Under the pieces are notes generated by a model. The model was given only the letters and a program-made list of their open reading frames with translations. It was not told the DNA's origin and did no database searches. Position numbers and translations under genes: made by a program. A DNA stretch of 64,000 nt from Bactericera cockerelli (Eukaryota > Arthropoda > Insecta > Hemiptera > Triozidae): the NCBI GenBank assembly GCA_024516035.1, contig CM044959.1:9925665-9989664 (forward strand). Direction: 5' to 3'. Shown one piece after another: positions 36,953-48,900 of the stretch (position 1 is the stretch's first letter; each line of letters starts with the position of its first letter).

Positions 36953-39900
36953 GAGAGAGAGAAAGAGAAATAGAGAAAGAAAGAGAAATAGAGATAGAAA
37001 GAGAGAAGAGAGAGATAGAGAGAAAGAGAAATGGAAAGAGAGAAGAGAGAGAGAGAGAAAGAGAGATAGAAAGAGAGAAAAAGAGAGAGAGAAAGAGAGA
37101 AGAGAGAGAGAAAGAGAAATAGAGAGAGAAAGAGAAATAGAGATAGAAAGAGAGAAGAGAAAGATAGAGAGATAGAAAGAGAGAAGAGAGAGGGAGAGAA
37201 AGAGAAATAGAGATAGAAAGAGAGAAGAGAGATACAGAGAAAGAGAGATAGAAAGAGATAAGAGAGAGAGAGAAAGAGAGATAGAAAGATAGAAGAGAGA
37301 GAGAGAAAGAGAGATAGAAAGAGAGAAGAGAGAAAGAGAGAGAAAGAGAAATAGAGATAGAAAGAGAAAAGAGAGGGATAGAGAGAAAGAGAGATAGAAA
37401 GATAGAAGAGAGAGAGAGAAAGAAAGGAGAGAAGAGAGAGAGAGAGAAATAGAGAGAGAAATAGAGATAGAAAGAGAGAAGACAGGGATAAAGAGAAAGA
37501 GAGAAGAGAGAGAGAAATAGAAATAGAAACAGATAGAAAGAGAGAGATAGAGAGAAAGAGAGAAGATAGGCAGATTCACTCAGATTCTGCAGTTTTTTTA
37601 AGTTTTTTAATGTTAACTTTTAGCGTTAATATTTTGCAGAATAATGGGAAATGTCATGTCCAATCCTCAGTTTGATTTCTGTGCTTGAGACTCCTTTCCT
37701 GGCAAATGATTTCCAGTTTATAAGAACTTGGCATTCATTTGATATCAGTTCCTTTTTAGACAATTGTTTTAAGGTAATTGTTTTTGAAGGATTCTAATTT
37801 TCTTGGTGTTTTTTGCACACGAAGTGTATTTTTGGGGGATACAATATACAACACTGACTAGACAATGACTTAACTCAAACTGCCCAACAAACAAAGACAC
37901 GAATACAAATTAAATGTATCTTCCTGTGGTTAAATTAGCAGGAAGATAACAACATGATCACAGAAAACACACAGGATGATAACAAAAAAAAGTCAAAAAC
38001 AGGGAGGCGGATAAGTCAAAAACAGGAACCTTATCTAGCAACCGTAAAGTTGCAATAATTTTATTATTATTTGCTACAGAGGACTTTACCACTTTAATAT
38101 ACAATATCATGTACGATTTTTTTGCCTATAATTACGCCACCAGTCGCTGTTTCACATCAAAAGAGCTACTCATTTTTCCTCACGAGCTATATATGAGTGG
38201 ACCCCGAACACCTAAGTACAGGGCAGAAAAATCCTACCTTGCTGGGGATCGAACCCAGGTTACCGTGCGTGCAATGCCTAGCGCGCCAACTCACTCTGCC
38301 ACCTTGACTACTAATAAATCATAGCATGTAATTATATAAATAATAATAATATCGGCTTGTTTATACTGCTTGTTTAAACAGAAGGTATCTTGTCATGTCC
38401 TCACTTGGATTCGAACCCACGACGTTTGGAAAATCTATGTTCACAGTGTTCCGTTTGTTAGGAAAAAGGAAAATATAAAATTGAAAACTTCAGAAGCGAT
38501 TTATGATTTATTATAAAAGTAAACAGTAATAGGTATACAGAGTATGACATTATGTTTTTACCGATAAGGCGGCGGACTTGTAACCCGGAGGTCGGTGGTT
38601 CAAGTCCCGGTTTCAGCATAGATTGAGTAAAGCGAGTTTGAGTAGTTGTGACATCACGAAAGTGAATAGCACAAATATGATAACTTATTACATAATATCG
38701 TACTTAACACAGTTCCACAAAGAAGCTGAAGGTAAAAAATAAGGTAGGTACATACCTACCAAAGAAATGTGAGCGTAATATAAACGTCACATCAATAAAC
38801 GATTGTTTATCTTCGTCAGCAACGCCTGCATCTGAATTATCTGCGACGAAAAAAAATGGAAAGGTCTACCTATCTAAATTCTGATGTGAGATTACATTCA
38901 TTATATTATATACCTACTCTTCTCAGAAACAATTGCATCAATATCAATGTTACTTTATTAGCTATCATACTTGTGTTAATCACTTTCGTGATGTCATAAC
39001 TACTCAAACTCGCTTTACTAAATCTACGCTGAAACCGGGACTTGAACCACCGACCTCCAGGTAACAAGTCCGCCGCCCTATCGATTAAACTACTGAGGTC
39101 GGTCTAATCAGGTTGAATGTTACTCATTTTAACGCGAATGTCAGAGGACACTTCTAACTTACTCCTATATTTGTGTTTTACAAATACAACATGAAAAGCC
39201 AGATTCGCACATAATTATAATTATGTGGTAACAAAGGGTAGTAGGGCTTTTATTATTTTTTTGTGGAGACTTGATATTGATTTTCATCAAAAAATCAACT
39301 TAACTACTAGTGTTAAACATATATTATCTTTCACGGTCTTTGTGTACGGTCAAAATTTTATCATATTTTGTGTACAACTGAAAATGGCTTCCCGTACCAT
39401 CTGAAACTGCCCCGAGTACCACCGTTTGAGAACCTATGGTTTAATTCATGAGAACAACGTGGAGTCCCCCCGCACCTCTGCTCCCATCGCTTCGTTGCAA
39501 TGAGAGCAGCGCGGGGTTCCATACAGTTCTGCATCTGATTTGCGTTTCAATAGGCGAGGCGGGGGGTGGGTTTTTTCGATGTTAAAACCTCTCTCCTGGC
39601 GTTACGGTTGGAGTACAAAATTCGGGGTTTGTTGTTCCTGGGAGTACATAATTCAGAGATTATTTTGGTATGCGGTACAATATTCTAGCTCCATCGGTTA
39701 AAATCGTGAAGTTAGCACCCGACATGTTCCAACCTCTCTCCTGGGGTTACGGTTGGAGTACAAAATTCGGGGTTTGTTGTTCCTAACAGTACATAATTAG
39801 TACATTATTATGGTAGGTGGTACAAAATTCTAGCTTCAATGTCGGGTGCTAGCGTGAAGTTAGCACCCGACATGTTTCAACCGCTCTCCTGGGGTTACGG

Positions 39901-42900
39901 TTGGAGTACAAAATTCGGGGTTTGTTGTTCCTAACAGTACATAATTAGTACATTATTATGGTAGGTGGTACAAAATTCTAGCTTCAATGTCGGGTGCTAT
40001 CTTCACGGACCTGCGTCTACAGTTTCTCCTGTTTCATGGCTACGAAATAAAAAAGGCTGTAAAACACTCATCATCTTTTTCTTTCTTTTTTAAAGAAGGA
40101 TTAACCACAACCACAAAAATTATCCCAAAATTAGTAGGTACCACGTGAAACGTTTCCATCAAGGACTTGATCCTAATACAAATCAATAAATGTAGGTCCA
40201 ATAGAACAGTCTCGGGATTCTATAATCGTTACCTTGGCAACCTTATCATTAGAAAACAATCATTGGTTCGACGTATGTTATCATCACTTTACAATGAATA
40301 GAACCTTTCCGAACCATGTATCAACTTTATCATAGGTTATTGATTACGGTTCTCAGCTTTTGATCTCTAGTCTCGAACTTTTTTAGGATCAAATATTGAA
40401 CTGTATACAGGGGGAACCAGAATATATGTTCGTGAATTTTACAACACCATATTAACACTATACAAGTATACAGGGTACCTCACCTTGGTGGTAACAAGTA
40501 ACAGTAGTAACCTGCTGGTTACTCTATTCACTATTTTTTGAAAATCTATCTTCAAAAGCATTTTAAAAACCAACTTTCAAAATGTACATTTCTGATTTTC
40601 AAATGGGTTTTTTAAAAAGCATTTTGCATTTGAAATGGCACATCTCAGGCTACAACAACAAATACAAATACCCAAACAAGAACAACAATAATAACAACAA
40701 CGGTTGTAGAACAGTTATGAGAGTAAAACAAAGTAAAGTATTAGTAAGTACGTATAATGTAGTAGTATGTATAGTAGTATAATGTACAAACTAGTACAAC
40801 TTATATAAGTAGTTCTGTCCATTGACTCGAAACAATACGAGGGCTTTGTATCTCATATTTCAAGGAGTTTCCTTTACACACATCCGCAACTCCCTAGTCT
40901 CTAGTAACTGTTGTGTGTTCAATGACTTAAATGAAATAGTTCTAGTCGTAAACATGCATCTTAAATAATAATAATACTTTTTAGTGGAAGGTAACCACCA
41001 GGCGAGGTTAATGCTCAAAGCATTTTCTACCACCTAATCCTCAGAGTCTTATTATTATTCTTGTCACAAACACAAATTAATGAGGAAAAATTCATGCACT
41101 GGTTGGGATTCGAACCAACGGATCCCTACGCTACCTGAATTACCAGACTAGCGCTTTAACCACTTGACCACCAATGCACGGTCTGTATTGACAAAATAGA
41201 TATGTATTGACTTGCCCCGCCCGGTAGGGGTTTGTGAGTTTACAGCAGAGAATGGAGTATAAAACACCTCTCGTATATGCAGTTGAAAGCGACGTTAAAC
41301 CAACAACAAATCCTTAAAATACCCTCGAAGTCTTTGTCGTTCCCTCCAAATCAAATGATCGTCAATCTATTGATTCGAATATCCGTGAGTTTGTGGTGAA
41401 GCACAAGGCCTTTTCACAATTTTTGTGGGTAGCGCAGCATTACTAAGAGCCTCCTTTACTTTTCCAATTCAATTACATTAATTTCTTTTTACTCTGGTAA
41501 TGTCGCCACTGGTCGTTACTCATACAAGTAACTACTCATTTTTCCTCCCGAGGTATGAGTGGACCCCGAACATCCAAGCACAGAGCAGAAATTTCCTGAA
41601 CCGCCGGGAATCGAACCCAGGTCACCGTGCGTGCAATGCCTAGCGCGCTAACTCACTCTGCCACGGTGACTCCGTGAGTTATTGGTTCTCAGTCAAAATA
41701 TATTGTGCTTTTTGATTCACCTGGCTCTTTAAACATAAGCCGCTGAAGTGGTTTAATGATGATGTACGAGTATCTCTTGCCTCTGAAATGATTCAGGTCC
41801 ATTTGTTCTACTCTTAATCAAACGATTAAGAGAAACACTTAGGTGTTCTCAAATTATATCTCTTGCTAAGGAACCTCCCAAGCTCTGATTCTTGACTCTT
41901 CTCTGTTCCTGTAACTTCAATCCAGAGCTGAATGCTATGTTTTTTTTTTTTTTTTCATCTTTTTTTAAGATGAATGTTTCACAGGCTTTTTTATTTCATA
42001 GCAATGCTACTGCAACAAACGCTTGTGGTCTATGTTGTACGCTCCATTTGCTGGAAACTCACAAACCAGCTACTTAAATTAACCCCACCCAGCCTGAGTG
42101 GGCCCGATAATACGAGGTTTCGAATATGAATGGTCAGTCATCCAAGTCCTAACCTGCCTGGACGTAGCTTGACTTCAGTGAACATCAATCCTATTTGAAA
42201 GGAATCATGATGTTCAGTAAAACAGGTCACAATATTTACACATCATCAGAATCAATCACTTTTTGGTTTTATCTCAACAAATACCTGATAATGAAAATGG
42301 TCACCCTACCTTATAGAATATTTAAATTTATGGTAAGTATCCTGATCTATTAGGACACTTTGAACCAGGCGCGGCCGGTGAGAAAATATTTTGGGGGAGC
42401 TTTCAAATAGACTAAAATGGGATTTAAAGACTCCCTCTTTTAGTACCTATATTAAGTTTGAGTTGGTTTTACCAGCCTCCGTGGCGTAATGGTTATGACT
42501 ACTGCCCGTAGTACAGAGATCCAGAGTTCGATTCCTAGTTGGGGCAGACTGTCAATCCCGGATTGACAGTTGTTTGATAATGATGATATGTATTCTATAG
42601 CAGCCCAATAATAATGTAAAGCAATCTTTAAAGGCTTACTTTCTATTCTGTTCCCCAGGCAAGGCTTTAAGGAGTCTTCTAACCTAACCTAACCTTTTAT
42701 TAACCATACAATGTATGTACAAGTATTATAAATAATAGAATAGAAAAATAATAAAATAGAATAGAATAGAATATACCTTGTTTATACTGTCGAGGTAAGA
42801 CTGAAAAGTTCCTTTACTCTCCAGATTTCAAACAGGTCTTATATATTTTATGGGATAAATGTATCATGATGGAAAGCAATCTTTAAAGGCTCACTTTCTA

Positions 42901-45900
42901 TTTTGTTCCCCAGGCAAGGCTTTCGATGTGACGTTCGTGCGTCTCCTCTTCTGGTCTCCCCGTCCTGAAAGTTTCGCCATCTACAAGAAAACCTACGAGA
43001 ACAGCTCATGGGCTCCCTTCCAGTTCTACAGGTAATATTTTTCTCTATACCGGTAGCTCAGTGATAAAGGCGGCACCCTGTGAATTCAGAGATTCGAGAG
43101 GTCGTGGGTTCGAACCCCAACCGGGACATAATAATAAATCATTTGTTTTATTTTTCATATTTTTTTTTGTATACAGAGGACCCATCCGAAGCCATTTTTA
43201 TTTGGCTTCTAAGACATGACAAGCTATCCTCCTATTTGGGATTTTTACCACATAATAATATGTCTTGGGCTTACTGCTGGAATAATGGGACTTCTTAGTA
43301 GTCCTAATCGGGCAGTATAAATAAGGCGATATTATTATTATATTGAATATTTCAACCAGCCTCCGTCGTATAATGGTTATGACTGCTGCCCATAGTCCAG
43401 AGATCCTGAGTTCGATCCCCGGTCGGAGCAGATTTTTCACACATAAAATTCTGTTCCCTCCTCCGTACATGTGAGGCTGGTATTTCTGGCCTACCCAGGC
43501 TGAATAAGGTTAATGTGAATGTCGTTGGCATAATCACCGCCCCTGGTCAAGTTTTGTTTTGTTAATTTTAATATCTATGTATATGTATATATTCTATGTC
43601 ATTTGTAAATAAAACTTGATCCAACATGTTTAATAATGTGGGTAGTTGGTACGATTCCCAGCGAATGGAGGGTAAAACCCTCGTCCTGATCGGGAGACAT
43701 GTACATTTTTTTTTAAATTTGAAGATAGGTAGATCATACTATTATTTTATTATTGTTAAAACTATTTTTGGGGCAAGGACTTCGATTGTTATAGACCTCT
43801 CTTTAAATAAATATTCATTAAAAAAAAAAAAAAAAATTAAAAAAAAAACCGGACTCAAACCCTCGCCCTCCTGCTCTCTCCTCAGCGGCTCGTGTCGCGA
43901 CACCTATGGGCTGCCAGATGACAACTCGGGCAAGGCCAATGACTCCGACACCCGCATATTCTGCACCTCCGAGTATTCGGACATCTCGCCCCTCACTGGG
44001 GGGGCGGTGCCGTTCGCCACCCTGGAGGGGCGCTTCCGAGCCAGCACCTTCGACACCAACAACAATTTACAAGTAAGTAAAAAAAAACTTTAAAAAAAAA
44101 TAAAACTTTAAAAAAAAAACCGGTTTTAAACTTTGTTGATCCAGCACCTAAATGGGAATTAGGCAGACTTGTAACCTGGAGGTCGGTGGTTCAAGTCCCG
44201 GTTTCAGCGTAGATTTAGTAAAGCGAGTTTGAGTAGTTGTGATATCACGAAAGTGATGAACACAAATATGATAACTTAACTAAGAGCTGGGTGGAAGAGA
44301 TTGCTGTGACTTAAGGGATGGGCAAGCTACAACACAGACCACAAGCGTCGAGAGTAGTAGCTGCTGTATCATGACTACTTAAAAATGCTGTGAAACACTC
44401 TTAAAAATCCCGCTGTTCCTTCATGGCGTAAATACATGTATGGGTGATAATTCAGGAATATGTTCCTTTAAAAAAAAAAAGAAGAAAAAAAGATGAGTGT
44501 TTCACAGCCTTTTTTATTTCGTAGCCGTGAAACATGAGCTACCATCACCAGAAAAAGGTGTTATTGGAAAAGATTGCTGTAGGCAATAACTCCGCTCTAT
44601 AGCTACTACTAGTACATGTGTGTATAGGTACAGGGTGTGAATAAATTAATGGACGATAATTTATGAGTATAATATCATCCTGGGTACTATTCCAGTTGAG
44701 TCTGTCCCTGTAGCTCAGTGGTATAGGTGGCACTCGGTGAATCCAGAGGTCACGTGTTGGAAACCCACCCTGGACATGACAAGTTATCGTCCCAATTTGG
44801 ATTTTCACCACAACATAGTAGTATGTCTTGGGCTTACTGCTGGAATAATGGGACCTCATAGTCTTAATCGGGCACTATAAATAAGGCGATATTATTATAT
44901 ACCGAAAAATACTTCATTTTCCACCTATAGGCTCTCAAAATTGAAAAAAGCTATTATTTAGCTCGATCTCTTGAACTAATGAAGCTAATTTAAATGTTTA
45001 GTGTAATAATTACATAACTTTATGATTTTATCAATCCTATTTGATTCCCATAGTTATTGATAACGTTTTCAGGGCCGTCTGCACGGGGTTCACCAACAGT
45101 CTACACTACACCTACTATTTTAAAAAAATTCAAAATACTTTGAAGAAAGATCAAACAGCATCAATATGAAAGTGTGGAATTGATAAAAATAGAGGTGATT
45201 AAAATAGAGAGGTTAGTTGCTGGCATGGATATTCAGAAGTATTACCTGCTGATGAGAGCCAATAAGCTCGAAACAGCTGTCCAGGTATGTTCTGATATTC
45301 ATGTACATCTAGTACAACTTCTCGCTTTTCTGTTTAAACTGAAACTATAATTTCAATAGTTTGAGTACCTAGTGTAAGAGTTAGAGCAAAATGACATTTT
45401 TTTTGACACTTTGAGAGGTCCTAGCAGGTAGATTTAGCAGTTTTACGATATCTTCATGGAAATGAAACAAACTAAATTGCATCCACGTATATGCTTCTGA
45501 ATCTTCGTCACACAATAATTATTTACACCCTGTATATAATTTTCAATCTTTTTATATCCATGTCTTTAGGTAGGTACTTGTATTGTTTTTGCTTTAGTTT
45601 GTATTGTTTGTGTTAAAGCAAGAGCCTCTACAGATATTTTGTGTACATAATGAAATTTCGTGTGTACTACAATCCGTGCACTGGTAGTCAAGTGGTTAAC
45701 ACGCTAATCTGGTAATCCAGGTAGCGTAGGGATCCGTTGGTTCGAATCCCACCCGGTGTATGAATTTTTCGTTATTAAGTTGAGTTTGTGACCACATAAT
45801 AATAAGACTCTGAGGGTTAGGTGGTAGAAAATGCTTTGAACATCATTATTATATTAGGTAGCAAGAAATTTTATCATTTTCAGGGTGGGGATAATGCTCA

Positions 45901-48900
45901 GGGCCCTAGGGCATCTTCACCATTCAATAATTTCCTCATAGACGAGCGTACCTTTAGTAACCCCATAGCATCAACATTACTTTTTCATGGCTGTAAAACA
46001 CTTGATAACAGTAAAACACTTCAGAAATTTTAAGGGATGTACATATATCATGAGACATACAGAAAGATGTTTCAAATAAAAACTCATCAAAAAATATGGT
46101 TTGATTAATTTATTACAAGTTTTTAATATTGTTCATACATATTTACAATTTTGAAAAAATGAAGTTCTGAGCAAGGAAATCCTAAATACAACGATCTGGT
46201 ATTATGACGCTAATTATTTATTATCAACATATCTAACTTGACAAAAGTTTAAAAAGTCACCATAAGAAAATACACTAGTTCTCTTACCTTTAATTTTGAT
46301 CTGTGTGCTGGAACGTAGAATTTTGAACTTGATCTGTAGAATTTTGAACTTGTGTAACTTCTTGATGTTGGCGAACGTAGAATTTTGAACTTGATCTGTA
46401 GAATTTTGAACTTATGTGACTTCTTGATGTGTGCGAACGTAGAATTTTGAACTTGATCTGTAGAATTTTGAGTATGACATTTGATTGGTACTGGAACGGA
46501 CAATTTTGAAAGATAAAGAATTTGGAACGACGATTTGTAATGAACGAAGAATTTGGTAATGGACGAAGAATTTGGTATTGAACGAAAAATTTGGTATTGA
46601 ACGAAGAATTTGTAATGGACGAAGAATTTTTATAGGTGAATAATTTTGTTTTGGACGAAGAATTTGTAATAGACGAAGAATTTGTAACTGAAGAATTTGG
46701 TATTGGACGAAGATTTTGTATTGAACGAAGAATTTGTAACTGAATAATTTGGTATGGACGAAGAATTTGTAATGGACGAATAATTTGGTATTGACGAAGA
46801 ATTTTTAACTGAATAATTTGGTATGGACGAAGAATTTGGTATTGGACGAAGAATTTGATAATGTACGAAGAATTTGATATGGAACGAAGAATTTGTAATG
46901 GACGAAGAATTTTTAACTGAAGAATTTGATATTGAACGAAGAATTTGATAATGTATGAAGAATTTGTAATGGACGAAGAATTTGATAATGTATGAAGAAT
47001 TTGATATTGGACGAAAAATTTGTAATGGACGAAGAATTTGGTAATAGACGAAGAATTTGTAACTGAAGAATTTGATATTGAACGAAGAATTTGATAATGT
47101 ATGAAGAATTTGTAATGGACGAAGAATTTGGTATTGAACGAAGAATTTGGTATAGACGGAGAATTTGTAACTGAATAATTTGGTATGGACGAAGAATTTG
47201 ATATTGGACGAAGAATTTGTAATGACGAAAAATTTGTAACTGAAGAATTTGGTATGGACGAAGATTTTGATAATGAAGGAAGAATTTGATATTGGACGAA
47301 AAATTTGTAATGGACGTAAAATTTGGTATTGGACGAAGAATTTGGTATAGACGGAGAATTTGTAACTGAATAATTTAGTATGGACGAAGAATTTGATAAT
47401 GTACGAAGAATTTGATATTGGACGAAGAATTTGTAATGACGAAAAATTTGTAACTGAAGAATTTGGTATGGACGAAGATTTTGATAATGAAGGAAGAATT
47501 TGATATTGGACGAAAAATTTGGTATTGGACGAAGAATTTGTAATGGACGAAGAATTTGTAATGGACGAAGAATTTGTAATGGACGAAGAATTTGTAGTTG
47601 AATAATTTGGTATGGACGAAGAATTTGATAATGTACGAAGAATTTGATATTGGACGAAGAATTTGTTATTTGACGAAGAATTTTGGTATGGACGAAGATT
47701 TTGATAATGAACGAAGAATTTGAAATTGGACGAAAAATTTGTAATGGACGAAGAATTTGGTATCTGACGAAGAATTTGGTATGGACGAAGAATTTTGAAC
47801 TTGATCTGTAGAATAAACTTCTTGATTTGTGGTACGACGTAGAATTTTGAGCTTGTGGATTTGACTTCCTGATTTTATCTGAAACAGAGAAAACAAAAAT
47901 GGAATTAATACTTCAATAAGTCGGTACAGTTATAGCAAGATTAGATCGATTTAAAGAGTACCATCTGGTGTTCAAACAAATTCCTATTTTAATTAAATAT
48001 TATCAGTTATCAATAAACAGTTAGCACTCTATGTTAGTCCTTATAAGACAGGGGAAGAGCCCAGAAAATATTCTAAGTGAACCTACCACCACCACATGAA
48101 AATAGGACGAAAATAGGTAGAGTTTTTTTCTCTCACAGAACCCTTTTTATGTACTAGTACGTCAATAAATAGCCAACATGTAAAGTTAACAGGTCCATAA
48201 TTTATAACTTCTTCCATTGGTTTAATTTTTTTAGTACTCCAGCATTATGAGGCAGCAGTACCTACTACTTATAGTAAAAAAAACCTTAGACCGTCTTTCA
48301 GAAACTTGGTACATATTTACTGTATTATATTTAAATGTTCAGAAACTTAGTACCTTTTCACTGTATTATATTTAAGTGCTAACTAGGGAACAACTATTTC
48401 CCTCTGCCGTAAAATGTTTGACCAATATGTGAAATTGAATGATAGCATACATGTGTACTTACATTTTCTTGTAAAAGTAAAAACTAATTTATATGCTAAC
48501 AAATTAATTTATGGTGACTTTTTAAGTTAAATTATTTTAAATATTTGGTAGCTGCAAACTGCAAAGTTGGTATTCACTTAGATCAGATCGCTGTACTTAG
48601 GATTCCAGATGTTAATACATATTTTCAAATAATGGTCCATGTTCTTGAGATGAGAGTTTCTTGTTATTTTACTTGCGTGGATGAGAATCATAAGTGTGGA
48701 TTCCGATTCTGAAATAAAAGAAAAGAAATCAGGTGATAACAAAAGCTCAAGAAAATTTCACAACATGTAATCTGGTAGCACAGTTCATTGTAAAAGGGGC
48801 TGCAAAATGATCTCGGCGAGACCAGTATAGATTCGTTGCAAATATTGCATCTAAAGTTGCTTGTCTAGCCCTAAAAAGCAGACAAGTCCTGATGTCGAAT

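Larger units (their letters stand above)
32614..40012. mobile_element. 7.4-kb foldback DNA transposon, MULE-like by its 9-bp target duplication
   Basis: The ends read AGGTGCGTGAAGATAGCACC and, reversed, AGGTCCGTGAAGATAGCACC. The 9-bp direct repeat GCGTCTACA flanks it at 32605-32613 and 40013-40021, inside a family F SINE that is uninterrupted in the left arm (near 16329). The inverted repeats are 1.7-1.9 kb (32614 to about 34290; about 38085 to 40012). The loop is filled with a 5S-type SINE, purine tracts, 38-bp repeats and a LINE fragment. No transposase is visible, so the copy is non-autonomous. A 9-bp duplication with long terminal inverted repeats fits Mutator-like or foldback elements; the superfamily is inferred. 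Confidence 0.82.
38085..40012 (-). repeat. Right terminal inverted repeat of the foldback element
   Basis: Mirror of the left arm, about 250 bp longer. Part of the difference is a family D SINE at about 38957-39104 that the left arm lacks. Confidence 0.8.

Noticed and set aside
36617..37579. 320-residue Ser/Leu-rich open frame on the minus strand
   Set aside because: It is the complement of the purine tract; length comes from lack of stop codons in (TC)n-type sequence, with no domain or conserved start.
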